DNA from: Pseudomonas vancouverensis
GTDB lineage: Bacteria; Pseudomonadota; Gammaproteobacteria; Pseudomonadales; Pseudomonadaceae
Reading direction: 5' to 3'
Assembly: GCF_004348895.1 (NCBI RefSeq)
Contig: NZ_RRZK01000019.1
Span: forward strand, 62,001 to 126,000
DNA: 64,000 nt
How positions within the stretch are numbered: the stretch's first letter is position 1; each line of letters begins with the position of its first letter. Below, piece by piece: positions 38,383 through 48,153 of the stretch. The notes under the pieces are model-generated. The model was not told the origin of the DNA. It made no database searches and worked only from the letters and a program-made list of their open reading frames with translations. Position numbers and translations under genes: made by a program.

Positions 38383-39219
38383 ATGAATCTACCTGCCTCG
38401 CTTTTATTCACGCCCAGCTGGCATGCCGAACTCGAATTGGCCTACGCCCGGTTCGACGACACCACACGCCCTGTCCTGCGTCGGCACAAGGGTCCGTTAC
38501 GGGTACAGAAACACCTGTATGCCGAAGGGCCTGAAGTCTGCCAGCACATCATCGTGCATCCACCCGGCGGCATTGCCGGGGGTGATCGACTGGACATCTC
38601 GGCCAGCGTCGAGCGCGATGCCTGGGCGCAGATCACCAGCCCCGGCGCGGCCAAATGGTACCGCGCCGCCGGTCCCGCCTATCAGCAGCTGACCTTGACA
38701 GTAGTAGCCGGTGCGACACTGGAATGGTTGCCCCAGGAGACCATCGTTTTTAGCGCAGCCCAGGCAGAACTGCGCACCCGCATCGACCTTGAGGGCGATG
38801 CGCGACTGCTCTACTGGGACGTCGTGGCCCTCGGTCGTCCCGCCAGTGGCGAGCGTTTTGATCTTGGCCACTTTCAGGCACAGCTGGACATCCGCCGGGA
38901 CGGGCAATTGCTCTGGCATGAACGCCAGCGCATTGTCGGGGCCGATGGCTTGCTCGATTCGCCCATCGGGCTCGACGGGCAACCAGTGTTTGCGACCTTG
39001 CTGGTGACCGGTGAGATCGACAGCGATCTGCTCGAAGCCTGTCGCTCGTTGCCCAACGATGTGCGCGGGGACTTGACGCAACTGCCGGGATTGCTGGTTG
39101 CGCGATGCCTGGCCAGTGAGGCGCTGTTGGCGCGGGGTTGGCTGATTGATTTATGGCGGCTGCTCAGGCCGGCGCTGCTTGGCCGAGAGGCTGTCCCACC
39201 GAGAATCTGGAATACCTGA
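38383..39219 (+). CDS. ureD: Urease accessory protein UreD
   Basis: Scaffold that binds the urease apoprotein and passes nickel from UreG and UreF. The 278 residues have [30 protein letters not shown] near the start and the conserved [10 protein letters not shown] and [11 protein letters not shown] motifs. It follows urtE closely and precedes ureA by 68 bases. Confidence 0.96.
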   Translation: MNLPASLLFTPSWHAELELAYARFDDTTRPVLRRHKGPLRVQKHLYAEGPEVCQHIIVHPPGGIAGGDRLDISASVERDAWAQITSPGAAKWYRAAGPAYQQLTLTVVAGATLEWLPQETIVFSAAQAELRTRIDLEGDARLLYWDVVALGRPASGERFDLGHFQAQLDIRRDGQLLWHERQRIVGADGLLDSPIGLDGQPVFATLLVTGEIDSDLLEACRSLPNDVRGDLTQLPGLLVARCLASEALLARGWLIDLWRLLRPALLGREAVPPRIWNT

Positions 39220-39287
39220 GCACTGTTCCCCCTGTATTGGATTCACAAATTGAATGACCTTTTAACTGCCGAAACCGGATGTCTACG

Positions 39288-39590
39288 ATGGACCTGACCC
39301 CACGCGAAAAAGACAAGCTGCTGATCTTCACCGCCGGCCTGGTGGCCGAAAGACGTCTGGCCCGCGGCGTGAAACTCAACTACCCCGAGGCCATGGCCTA
39401 CATCTCTGCTGCGCTGCTCGAAGGCGCCCGTGACGGCCAGACCGTCGCCGAACTGATGCACTTTGGCACCACCCTGCTGACCCGCGAACAAGTGATGGAA
39501 GGCATCCCGGAAATGATTCCGGAGATTCAGGTCGAAGCCACCTTCCCCGACGGCACCAAACTGGTCACCGTCCACCAACCTATCGCTTGA
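39288..39590 (+). CDS. ureA: Urease gamma subunit
   Basis: Smallest structural subunit of urease. Exactly 100 residues, the standard length, from ATG 39288 ([20 protein letters not shown]); an in-frame ATG three codons upstream is not used by the family. Contains [21 protein letters not shown] and [25 protein letters not shown]. Two acetyltransferase genes intervene before ureB. Confidence 0.98.
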   Translation: MDLTPREKDKLLIFTAGLVAERRLARGVKLNYPEAMAYISAALLEGARDGQTVAELMHFGTTLLTREQVMEGIPEMIPEIQVEATFPDGTKLVTVHQPIA

Positions 39591-39599
39591 GGCTGCCCC

Positions 39600-40133
39600 A
39601 TGACTTACCACATCCGCGATGCCCTGCATGCCGACCTGCCGGCGATCCGCGACATCTACAACGACGCCGTGCTCAACACCACGGCGATCTGGAATGAGCA
39701 GGCCGTCGACCTCGACAACCGCCAGGCATGGTTCAGTGCGCGCCAGGCTCAGGCTTATCCGATCCTGGTGATCGTCGATACCGAAAACACGGTGCTGGGC
39801 TACGCCTCGTTCGGTGACTGGCGGCCCTTCGACGGTTTCCGACATACCGTCGAGCACTCGGTGTATGTGCGCAGCGATCAACGGGGCAACGGTCTCGGCC
39901 CGAAGCTGATGGGTGAATTGATCGAGCGCGCCAGAGGGTGCGACAAACACGTGATGGTCGCCGCCATTGAAAGCGGCAACGCCGCCTCCATCCGCTTGCA
40001 CGAACGCTCCGGGTTCATCACCACCGGGCAGATGCCGCAGGTGGGCACCAAATTCGGCCGCTGGCTGGACCTGACGTTCATGCAGCTGACCCTCAATCCT
40101 GGCGCGCAACCGCCCAGTGCCGACAAGGAGTAA
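39600..40133 (+). CDS. GNAT acetyltransferase of the phosphinothricin/methionine sulfoximine type
   Basis: 177 residues. The acetyl-CoA motif is VRSDQRGNGLGPKLMGELIE, preceded by TVLGYASFGDWRPFDGFRHTVEHSVYV and followed by NAASIRLHERSGF, both typical of Pat/MddA enzymes, which acetylate phosphinothricin and methionine sulfone or sulfoximine. It lies 10 bases after ureA and 7 before the next acetyltransferase. In P. aeruginosa one such gene sits here. A link with glutamine synthetase inhibitors and nitrogen metabolism is reasonable but inferred. Confidence 0.9.
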   Translation: MTYHIRDALHADLPAIRDIYNDAVLNTTAIWNEQAVDLDNRQAWFSARQAQAYPILVIVDTENTVLGYASFGDWRPFDGFRHTVEHSVYVRSDQRGNGLGPKLMGELIERARGCDKHVMVAAIESGNAASIRLHERSGFITTGQMPQVGTKFGRWLDLTFMQLTLNPGAQPPSADKE

Positions 40134-40672
<539 letters not shown>

Positions 40673-40673
<1 letters not shown>

Positions 40674-40981
40674 TGATTCCCGGCGAATACCAGATCCAAC
40701 CCGGCGAAATCGAGCTCAACGCCGGTCGCCGCACCCTCCGCCTGACCGTGGCCAACAGCGGCGACCGGCCGATTCAGGTCGGTTCGCACTACCACTTTTT
40801 TGAAACCAATGACGCCCTGACGTTCGACCGCGACGCCAGCCGTGGCATGCGCCTGAACATTGCGGCGGGCACGGCGGTACGTTTCGAGCCGGGGCAGCGT
40901 CGCGATGTGGAACTGGTGGATTACGCCGGGCACCGGCGGGTGTTCGGGTTTGCCGGCAGGGTCATGGGTGACCTCGACTGA
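40673..40981 (+). CDS. ureB: Urease beta subunit
   Basis: Structural subunit, 102 residues from ATG 40673 ([19 protein letters not shown]), the family start. Contains [34 protein letters not shown] and the C-terminal [12 protein letters not shown]. The open frame continues far upstream inside the previous gene, but that part is not urease. It is separated from ureC by a REP doublet. Confidence 0.98.
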
Positions 40982-40994
40982 CATGCACCTGTCT

Positions 40995-41125
40995 GTGGCG
41001 AGGGAGCTTGCTCCCGCCGGACTGCGCAGCAGCCCCAAAATCTGCAACCGTATTCCGTCACGCACACCACCTATTCCGGCTTCGCGAGCGCTTCGCACTC
41101 GAACGGGAGCAAGCTCCCTCGCCAC
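40995..41125. repeat. REP doublet between ureB and ureC
   Basis: GTGGCGAGGGAGCTTGCTCC (from 40995) and its inverse (41104-41125) flank about 87 bases, near identical to the doublet at 3126-3257. It splits two structural urease genes, so ureC message level may differ from ureB. Confidence 0.8.
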
Positions 41126-41152
41126 AATGAATCGTACGTTCAAGGCATGCCC

Positions 41153-42853
41153 ATGAAAATCTCAAAACAAGCCTACGCCGACATGTTCGGCCCAACCGTC
41201 GGCGACAAGGTGCGCCTGGCCGATACCGAGCTGTGGGTCGAGGTGGAAAAAGACTTCACCACCTACGGCGAGGAAGTGAAATTCGGCGGCGGCAAGGTGA
41301 TTCGCGATGGCCAGGGCCAGAGCCAATTGCTCGCAGCCGAGGTGGTCGACACGCTGATCACCAACGCCCTGATCATCGACCACTGGGGCATCGTCAAGGC
41401 CGATGTCGGCCTCAAGGACGGCCGCATCGCCGCCATCGGCAAGGCCGGCAACCCGGACGTGCAGCCCGGCGTCAGCATCGCCATCGGCGCCAGCACCGAA
41501 GTCATCGCCGGTGAAGGCATGATCCTCACCGCCGGCGGCATCGACACCCACATTCACTTCATCTGCCCGCAGCAGATCGAAGAGGCCCTAATGAGCGGTG
41601 TCACCACCATGATCGGCGGCGGTACAGGACCGGCCACCGGCACCAACGCTACCACCTGCACCTCCGGGCCCTGGCACCTGGCGCGCATGCTCCAGGCCGC
41701 CGATGCCTTCCCGATGAACATCGGCCTCACCGGCAAGGGCAACGCCAGCTTGCCGGAGCCGCTGATTGAACAGGTCAAGGCCGGCGCCATCGGCCTGAAG
41801 CTGCATGAAGACTGGGGCACCACACCCGCGAGCATCGACAACTGCCTGAGCGTTGCCGATCAATACGACGTACAGGTGGCGATCCACACCGACACCCTCA
41901 ACGAGTCCGGCTTCGTCGAAACCACCCTCGCCGCCTTCAAGGGTCGCACCATTCACACCTACCACACCGAAGGCGCCGGTGGCGGTCATGCCCCGGACAT
42001 CATCAAGGCCTGCGGCTTTGCCAACGTGCTGCCGAGTTCGACCAACCCGACCCGGCCGTTCACCCGCAACACCATCGACGAACACCTCGACATGCTGATG
42101 GTCTGCCACCACCTGGACCCGAGTATCGCCGAAGACGTGGCCTTCGCCGAAAGCCGTATCCGCCGTGAGACGATTGCCGCCGAAGACATCCTTCACGACC
42201 TTGGCGCCTTCTCGATGATCAGTTCCGACAGCCAGGCCATGGGCCGGGTCGGGGAGGTCATCACCCGCACCTGGCAGACCGCCGACAAGATGAAGAAACA
42301 GCGCGGTGCGCTACCCGGCGATGGCGAGGGCAACGACAACTTCCGCGCCAAACGCTACATCGCCAAGTACACGATCAACCCGGCGATTACCCACGGCATC
42401 AGTCACGAAGTGGGCTCTGTCGAAGTCGGCAAGTGGGCGGACCTGGTGCTGTGGCGTCCGGCTTTTTTTGGCGTGAAACCGACGCTCATTCTCAAGGGCG
42501 GCGCCATCGCGGCCAGCCTGATGGGCGACGCCAACGCCTCGATTCCGACGCCGCAGCCGGTGCACTACCGGCCGATGTTCGCCAGCTACGGTGGCTCGCT
42601 GCACGCCACCAGCATGACCTTCATCAGCCAGGCAGCACTGGATGCAGGTTTGCCACAAGCCTTGGGATTGAAGAAGAAAATCGCGGTGGTCAAAGGCTGC
42701 CGTCAGGTGCAGAAAACCGACTTGATCCACAACGACTACCTGCCAAACATCGACGTCGACCCGCAAACCTATCAGGTCAAGGCTGACGGCGAGCTGTTAT
42801 GGTGCGAACCGGCGGACAGCTTGCCGATGGCTCAGAGATATTTCCTGTTCTGA
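41153..42853 (+). CDS. ureC: Urease alpha subunit (catalytic)
   Basis: Hydrolyses urea to ammonia and carbamate at a dinickel centre. The 566 residues match the family. Visible are [14 protein letters not shown] (nickel His pair), [12 protein letters not shown] with the carboxylated Lys, MVCHHLDPS with the active-site flap His, and [23 protein letters not shown] 41153 has AAGG seven bases upstream; the in-frame ATG at 41147 is too close to it. Activation requires UreD here and UreE, F, G at 60.5-62.3 kb. Confidence 0.98.
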   Translation: MKISKQAYADMFGPTVGDKVRLADTELWVEVEKDFTTYGEEVKFGGGKVIRDGQGQSQLLAAEVVDTLITNALIIDHWGIVKADVGLKDGRIAAIGKAGNPDVQPGVSIAIGASTEVIAGEGMILTAGGIDTHIHFICPQQIEEALMSGVTTMIGGGTGPATGTNATTCTSGPWHLARMLQAADAFPMNIGLTGKGNASLPEPLIEQVKAGAIGLKLHEDWGTTPASIDNCLSVADQYDVQVAIHTDTLNESGFVETTLAAFKGRTIHTYHTEGAGGGHAPDIIKACGFANVLPSSTNPTRPFTRNTIDEHLDMLMVCHHLDPSIAEDVAFAESRIRRETIAAEDILHDLGAFSMISSDSQAMGRVGEVITRTWQTADKMKKQRGALPGDGEGNDNFRAKRYIAKYTINPAITHGISHEVGSVEVGKWADLVLWRPAFFGVKPTLILKGGAIAASLMGDANASIPTPQPVHYRPMFASYGGSLHATSMTFISQAALDAGLPQALGLKKKIAVVKGCRQVQKTDLIHNDYLPNIDVDPQTYQVKADGELLWCEPADSLPMAQRYFLF

Positions 42854-42922
42854 CCCCGCCAAAACGCCACGAAAACGGCCCCGTCTCCTTGCCAACGCAT
42901 TGGAGCGGGGTCTGTACTTTTT
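42852..42922 (+). terminator. Possible terminator after ureC
   Basis: GACCCCGC (42852-42859, overlapping the ureC stop) pairs with GCGGGGTC (42905-42912) around a 45-base loop, followed by TGTACTTTTT. The loop is long for an intrinsic terminator, so the call is tentative. Confidence 0.35.
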
Positions 42923-43028
42923 CGGTGACCATAACCGGCAATCACCGGTGCATGAGCGGTCGTGTATTTCCCGGTAAAGGGGCTATATTTCGATTCGCTG
43001 ACCTTCGATCCACGCTCAGGTAACCGCC

Positions 43029-44165
43029 ATGCGCCTTTCCGATTTCATCGTGCAACAGGTTGATCGCATCGTCGATGAATGGGAACAATTCGCCGAAACC
43101 ATTACCCCGGCCGCCGAATTACTGGACAGTGTCGCTCTGCGCGATCACGCGAAATCGATTTTGCTGGCTGCCGCCCGGGACATGATCAAGCCGCAGACCG
43201 CCAGTGAACAGGCCGCCAAAGCCCGCGGCGAAGGACCGGAAAAGACCCCGAGCCTGGACTGGGCCGGTGCCAGCCACGGCGAGTTACGCCACAACGTCGG
43301 TTTCGATCTGGTGCAGATGACCAGCGAATTCCGCCACCTGCGCGCCTGTGTGATTCGCCTGTGGGTCGACAGCCTTGAGTCTCCCGACATGGCCTATTTC
43401 CAGGACATGATCCGCTTCAACGAAGCCATCGACGAAGCCCTCGCCGAATCCACCGCGGCCTATGCCGAGCAGGTCAATCGCTCGCGAGACATCTTTCTGG
43501 CGATTCTCGGCCACGACCTGCGTGCGCCGTTGCAGGCGGTGAGCATGTCCATCGAAATGCTCCTGCGCAAAACCACCCTCGAAGGCGATGCCCTGACCTG
43601 CGCGACGCACATCCAGCGGGGTGCGCGGCACATGGCGGTGATGGTCAGCGACTTGCTGGAACTGGTCCGCAGCCGCCTGGGCAAGAATCTGCCCATCGAG
43701 CCCGCGCCCATGGACCTGGCCGAGGCAGCACATGCGGCCATCGCCGAAGCCTGCGCCGGCAACCCCGAGTGCGATCCGGCCCTGAACATCGAGGGCGACA
43801 CCCACGGCACCTGGGACGTCGGGCGGCTTGCGCAGTTGTTGCAGAACCTGATCGGCAATGCCCTGCAGCATGGCGCCAACAAACGCGACGTGACCGTGAC
43901 CCTGACAGGCGCGGCCGATACGGTTTGCATCAGCGTGCACAACTACGGCCCGCCCATTCCTGCCGACGCCATCATCACCCTCTTCGACCCATTGGTACGC
44001 AGCGCCGATGAAGGGCTGGGCCAGCCGTCGACCAGTCTTGGCCTGGGGCTGTTCATCGTCAAGGAAGTGGTCGATGCCCATAGGGGCACGATCGAGGTCA
44101 GTTCCAGCGAAGCTGAGGGGACGTTGTTTACGGTGTTGTTGCCGAGAAATCTGCGATCTGCATAA
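43029..44165 (+). CDS. Orphan cytosolic sensor histidine kinase
   Basis: 378 residues without a signal peptide or membrane segment. The N-terminal part (about 1-150) is an all-helical region resembling the RsbRD-type sensor domain of bacterial kinases (FIVQQVDRIVDEWEQFAETI). The HisKA domain has the phospho-acceptor in LAILGHDLRAPLQAVSMSIE, and the ATPase domain has LLQNLIGNALQHG and SLGLGLFIVKEVVDAHRGTI. No response regulator gene lies next to it. It is a chromosomal neighbour of ureC, but transcription probably starts in the 175-base gap; no sensor ligand is evident. Confidence 0.88.
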   Translation: MRLSDFIVQQVDRIVDEWEQFAETITPAAELLDSVALRDHAKSILLAAARDMIKPQTASEQAAKARGEGPEKTPSLDWAGASHGELRHNVGFDLVQMTSEFRHLRACVIRLWVDSLESPDMAYFQDMIRFNEAIDEALAESTAAYAEQVNRSRDIFLAILGHDLRAPLQAVSMSIEMLLRKTTLEGDALTCATHIQRGARHMAVMVSDLLELVRSRLGKNLPIEPAPMDLAEAAHAAIAEACAGNPECDPALNIEGDTHGTWDVGRLAQLLQNLIGNALQHGANKRDVTVTLTGAADTVCISVHNYGPPIPADAIITLFDPLVRSADEGLGQPSTSLGLGLFIVKEVVDAHRGTIEVSSSEAEGTLFTVLLPRNLRSA

Positions 44166-44261
44166 CACCAGCCGTCGCGACCTATCAGATCTGCTAGTAC
44201 CCGGCGCCAGGACGGTCGAGTCAAACTGCTGACTCAAAGCACTCGACGCAAGGACCTGGTT

Positions 44262-45161
44262 ATGCCTCGCTCACCGACAGATCACTCACGACAGCGACGT
44301 ACCGTGCTGCTGGCAACCGACAGTAAACACTCGGTTATCGCCGAGCTTGTCGGCAGCACTCCAAACGCTATCGCCTATACAGTCTATGGGCAGCAATCTG
44401 CGCAGCGTCCCGTTATGACAGGGTTGGCATTCAATGGGGAGTTTCGCGATACGCACATCGGCTGGTATTTGCTGGGGAATGGGTACCGGGCTTATAACCC
44501 GACGTTGATGCGCTTTCACAGTCCGGACAGTTTGAGTCCGTTTGGGAGGGGTGGGTTGAATGCGTATATGTATTGTGGGGGCGACCCGGTGAGTTATTCG
44601 GATCCTACGGGGCATATGCCACTTCCAAAGTTTATTAGACGACTCCTTTCCTCAGGGCCAGCTGGATCTCCGTCTCCTACCTCTTCTTCTCCACCATCGC
44701 CCCTCTCCAGATCCAAGCCCAATAACTACACTCCGAGCCCGATAGCCTCAACCCCATCAGCCCCGAATACAACTACCTCAACACCGGCGCGCGTGGCGCG
44801 GTCTGGGTCAGTAACCAGAGTGGGACAAGAACATTTCGATAATCCAGACCTGATGCCCTGGGAAGATTTTGCTAGAGATATTGATGTGTATGCTCAAAGA
44901 TACGTTGCCAGCGACCCGAGATCGGCCCCACGGCAGCCCGCCCTACCGGATTTCTCCGAAGGAGTGGTCCAGGATCCCCGTTCGGCAATTCAAACCGTCC
45001 AGGATCATCGGGGACAGGAACGTGTCATTTTGGCCCGTCCTCAAACACAGCCCCACACCATCACTCAAACTGCAAGGCAAGTCCGTGAGATAGGCCGTCA
45101 TGGCGACCCAATCATTCCCGGGTCAAAAGAAAAATTCCCCATGATCAGGAGAAATCGATAA
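44262..45161 (+). CDS. Short orphan RHS-core protein with variable C-terminus
   Basis: 299 residues. The middle part (about 52-125) is an RHS-repeat-associated core: TGLAFNGEFRDTHIGWYLLG, GYRAYNPTLMRFHSPDSLSP and NAYMYCGGDPVSYSDPTGH. Only this C-terminal RHS core is present; the long YD-repeat shell is missing. Downstream (about 130-190) is a Pro/Ser/Thr-rich linker, and then a unique tail with no motif I recognise. GC content drops after the core, as is usual for exchanged RHS tips. AAGGA precedes the ATG. No immunity gene follows; the next gene is convergent 15 bases away. Confidence 0.82.
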   Translation: MPRSPTDHSRQRRTVLLATDSKHSVIAELVGSTPNAIAYTVYGQQSAQRPVMTGLAFNGEFRDTHIGWYLLGNGYRAYNPTLMRFHSPDSLSPFGRGGLNAYMYCGGDPVSYSDPTGHMPLPKFIRRLLSSGPAGSPSPTSSSPPSPLSRSKPNNYTPSPIASTPSAPNTTTSTPARVARSGSVTRVGQEHFDNPDLMPWEDFARDIDVYAQRYVASDPRSAPRQPALPDFSEGVVQDPRSAIQTVQDHRGQERVILARPQTQPHTITQTARQVREIGRHGDPIIPGSKEKFPMIRRNR

Positions 45162-45176
45162 GAAACGCGCTCGCGC

Positions 45177-45482
45177 CTACTCCACCACCAACCGCCCCAA
45201 CCGCTGCTTCAACATGCGGTTCTCCGCCCGCAGCTGCTGGACCTCTTCGAGCAGGTCCAGCGCCAGGGCGACGCCTTCCCATTCCAGCTCAAGGTCGCGC
45301 CGCAGCTTGGCGGCGCGCTTGGCCAGGGTCAGTTCGTAGTCGTTGAAAAGCCAGTCCTTGGGCTGAGCGCCCTGAGGTTCGAGGATGCCGTGTTCGACGA
45401 TTTCGATCACGTAGACGTCCGACAGCTCGGTCGCCTCACAGAATGCTGCCATGTCCAGTTGAACGATCAGGGGACTGCTCAT
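45177..45482 (-). CDS. cbpM: Chaperone modulator CbpM
   Basis: 101 residues. CbpM binds the J-domain of CbpA and inhibits both its DNA-binding and cochaperone functions. The N-terminal half is a MerR-like helix region (AFCEATELSDVYVIEIVEHGI, EPQGAQPKDWLFNDYELTLAKRAAKL), the C-terminal half a coiled coil (VQQLRAENRMLKQRL). It lies 27 bases downstream of cbpA on the same strand, the standard arrangement. Confidence 0.94.
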   Translation of the reverse strand: MSSPLIVQLDMAAFCEATELSDVYVIEIVEHGILEPQGAQPKDWLFNDYELTLAKRAAKLRRDLELEWEGVALALDLLEEVQQLRAENRMLKQRLGRLVVE

Positions 45483-45509
45483 AGTCAGTGACTCCTTGGA
45501 TCCTTTGGA

Positions 45510-46457
45510 TCAAAAATGCTCACGTGGGTCGAACGCGGCTTTTTTCGCCAGTTCCTGCCACAGGGCCTTGATGTCATCGTCCGATTTTTTCGGCATGACC
45601 GCCTTGAGCTGCACGAACAGGTAGCCACGCTCACCGGCCTTGTTCAGCAGGCCGTGGCCCTTGGCGCGCATGCGCTGGCCGTTCTGGCTGCCGGCCGGAA
45701 CCTTGAGATTGATCTTGCCGGTCAGGGTCGGCACGGCGACTTCAGCGCCCAGCGCCAGCTCCCATGGTGCCAACGGCAAGGTGATGATCAGGTTCTCGCC
45801 TTCGACATCGAACTTCGGATGCGGCGCAAAACGGATCGTCAGGTACAGGTCACCATTGGCGCCACCACCCACACCGGGTGCGCCCTGGCCCTTGAGGCGA
45901 ATGCGCTCGCCGTCGGTGACACCGGCCGGGATCTTCACGTTCAGGCTTTTGCTGGTGTTGCTGACGTGCTGGCCGGCAGCGTTGTATTGCGGCACCTGGA
46001 AGGTGACCTTCTTTGATTCGGTCGAGAGGGTCTCTTCCAGAAACACCGGCAGTTCCATTTCCACGTCTTGCCCTCGACGTCCGCTGCTGCGACGCGACTG
46101 TCCACCACCACCGAAGCCCGGGCCACGATTACCGAAGATCGAACTGAAAAAGTCCGAGAAATCGCCGGTGTCCTGACCGCCGCCACCGAAACCACCACGG
46201 CTCTGCCAGCCGGGTGGCCCCTGGAAAGGCTGGCCGTGCTGGCCGTAGCGACGCAAATCATCGTATTCGGCGCGCTTGTCGGCACTTTTCAGCGCTTCAT
46301 AGGCTTCCGAGGCGTCCTTGAACTTGGCCTCGGCGTCCTTTTCCTTGCTGACGTCGGGGTGGTATTTACGCGCCAGCTTGCGATAGGCGGCCTTGATCGC
46401 CTTGTCGTCGGCTGTCGGCTCCACGCCGAGAATCTTGTAATAGTCTTTGAAGTCCAT
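45510..46457 (-). CDS. cbpA: Curved-DNA-binding J-domain protein CbpA
   Basis: DnaJ-like cochaperone and nucleoid protein, 315 residues. J-domain [19 protein letters not shown] with HPD in KYHPDVS, a Gly/Phe-rich region (about 80-125, many GG and FGGG), and two C-terminal substrate-binding domains ([34 protein letters not shown]). There is no zinc finger, which separates CbpA from DnaJ. Start at ATG 46457 within a longer open frame. Divergent from the Hsp70-like gene. Confidence 0.95.
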   Translation of the reverse strand: MDFKDYYKILGVEPTADDKAIKAAYRKLARKYHPDVSKEKDAEAKFKDASEAYEALKSADKRAEYDDLRRYGQHGQPFQGPPGWQSRGGFGGGGQDTGDFSDFFSSIFGNRGPGFGGGGQSRRSSGRRGQDVEMELPVFLEETLSTESKKVTFQVPQYNAAGQHVSNTSKSLNVKIPAGVTDGERIRLKGQGAPGVGGGANGDLYLTIRFAPHPKFDVEGENLIITLPLAPWELALGAEVAVPTLTGKINLKVPAGSQNGQRMRAKGHGLLNKAGERGYLFVQLKAVMPKKSDDDIKALWQELAKKAAFDPREHF

Positions 46458-46755
46458 CGCGGGAATCACCATCCGTTATCAAAATCGCGCCACAGCCCAC
46501 AGCATGCGCTTGTTTGCAGCCACAGGTCTGCCCGATCTCAATATTTGTGACCGGGCGGCGCACTGGAAGTTTATCGGCAGCGGGCGCGGCTTCTTGCAAG
46601 CACTGGCGCGGCTGTCCGGTTGATGCAGGGTAGTTTGGGGGTAAATCGCAGTCTTTCAAGGATTGTCAGGCGACATTTAGCAGATAACCGGCCTTCGAAT
46701 CTGTCGCGCACTGGCATACACTGCGCGGCCGTTTTTTAACCGGAACCTGAAAGAC
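46458..46755. other. 298-base divergent spacer between cbpA and the Hsp70-like gene
   Basis: Must carry both promoters. On the plus strand TTCGAA (46694-46699) and TACACT (46717-46722) are 17 bases apart, 34 bases before the Hsp70-like start; this is a weak sigma-70 match. I found no convincing sigma-32 boxes by eye on either strand. Confidence 0.3.
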
Positions 46756-48030
46756 ATGAACAACGCATCTCCAGCCCGTGCCGTGGGTATCGACTTTGGC
46801 ACGTCCAACTCCACCGTCGGCTGGCTTCGCCCCGGCATGGAAACGCTGATCGCGCTGGAGGACGACAAGATCACCCTGCCGTCGGTGGTCTTCTTTAACA
46901 TTGAAGAGCGCCGCCCGGTCTACGGCCGTCTGGCCCTGCACGAGTACCTGGAAGGCTACGAAGGCCGCCTGATGCGTTCGCTCAAGAGCCTGCTGGGCTC
47001 CAAGCTGATCAAGCACGACACCAGCGTGCTGGGCACGGCCATGCCGTTCAAGGACCTGCTCGGCCTGTTCATCGGCCAGCTCAAGAGCCGCGCCGAAGCC
47101 GCCGCCGGTCGGGAGTTCGAAGAGGTGGTGCTGGGCCGTCCGGTGTTTTTCGTCGACGATGACCCGATGGCCGACAAGGAAGCCGAAGACACCCTGGTGG
47201 AAGTCGCGCGCAAGATCGGTTTCAAGGAAGTCTCGTTCCAGTTCGAACCGATTGCTGCGGCCTTCGACTACGAGTCGACCATCGAAAAAGAAGAGCTGGT
47301 ACTGATCGTCGACATCGGCGGCGGTACCTCCGACTTCTCGCTGGTGCGTCTGTCGCCAGAACGTCGTGGCCTGGACAACCGCCAGGACGACATCCTCGCC
47401 ACCGGTGGTGTGCACATCGGCGGTACCGACTTTGACAAGCAATTGAGCCTGCAAGGCCTGATGCCGCTGTTCGGCTACGGCAGCCGCATGAAAAGCGGCG
47501 CCTACATGCCGACCAGCCACCACATGAACCTGGCTACCTGGCACACGATCAACTCGGTGTATTCGCAGAAATCCCAACTGGCCCTGGGCAGCATGCGCTA
47601 CGACATCGAAGACACCGGCGGCATCGATCGCCTGTTCAAGCTGATCGAGCAACGCGCCGGGCACTGGCTGGCGATGGAAGTGGAAGAAACCAAGATCCAG
47701 CTGACCCATGCCGACAGCCGCCATGTCGCACTTGACCGCATCGAGGCGGGCCTGAGCGTGGACTTGAGCCGTGCACTGTTCGAGTCGGCCATCGACAGCC
47801 TGCTGGAGCGGGTGCGCAACAGCGTCACCCAGTTGCTGGCGGATGCCGATGTGCGTGTCGATCAGGTCGATACGGTGTTCTTCACCGGTGGTTCGAGCGG
47901 GATTCCGGCGCTGCGCAACAGCGTGTCGGCGATGCTGCCGAAGGCGCGGCATGTGGAAGGCAACATCTTTGGCAGTATCGGTAGCGGTCTGGCGATTGAA
48001 GCTGCCAAACGCTACGGTTCCATGGACTGA
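46756..48030 (+). CDS. Hsp70-family protein, ATPase domain only (YegD-like)
   Basis: 424 residues. ATPase motifs of the Hsp70/actin superfamily are intact: phosphate-1 VGIDFGTSNSTVGWL, phosphate-2 LIVDIGGGTSDFSLV, and adenosine VFFTGGSSGIPALR. The length covers the nucleotide-binding domain only; the substrate-binding domain of DnaK is missing, as in E. coli YegD. Position opposite the J-protein CbpA invites the idea of a functional pair, but this has not been shown to my knowledge. Confidence 0.9.
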   Translation: MNNASPARAVGIDFGTSNSTVGWLRPGMETLIALEDDKITLPSVVFFNIEERRPVYGRLALHEYLEGYEGRLMRSLKSLLGSKLIKHDTSVLGTAMPFKDLLGLFIGQLKSRAEAAAGREFEEVVLGRPVFFVDDDPMADKEAEDTLVEVARKIGFKEVSFQFEPIAAAFDYESTIEKEELVLIVDIGGGTSDFSLVRLSPERRGLDNRQDDILATGGVHIGGTDFDKQLSLQGLMPLFGYGSRMKSGAYMPTSHHMNLATWHTINSVYSQKSQLALGSMRYDIEDTGGIDRLFKLIEQRAGHWLAMEVEETKIQLTHADSRHVALDRIEAGLSVDLSRALFESAIDSLLERVRNSVTQLLADADVRVDQVDTVFFTGGSSGIPALRNSVSAMLPKARHVEGNIFGSIGSGLAIEAAKRYGSMD

Positions 48031-48052
48031 TCCAAGACCGAGGTGCCGCCTT

Positions 48053-48119
48053 CGCGAGCAAGCTCGCTCCCACATTGACCTGTGTATACGGGACTACTGT
48101 GGGAGCGAGCTTGCTCGCG
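48053..48119. repeat. REP doublet after the Hsp70-like gene
   Basis: CGCGAGCAAGCTCGCTCCCA (from 48053) and its inverse (48099-48119) are 25 bases apart, between convergent genes, where they can form a large hairpin and act as a boundary. Confidence 0.8.
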
Positions 48120-48153
48120 AAGAGGCCAGATCAGGCACTATAAATCCAGCGGA

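Noticed and set aside
41588..42196. 202-codon frame opposite ureC
   Set aside because: Antisense shadow of a highly conserved catalytic subunit.
45162..45176. Immunity gene for the RHS protein
   Set aside because: Only 15 bases separate it from the convergent cbpM gene, which has a clear identity.
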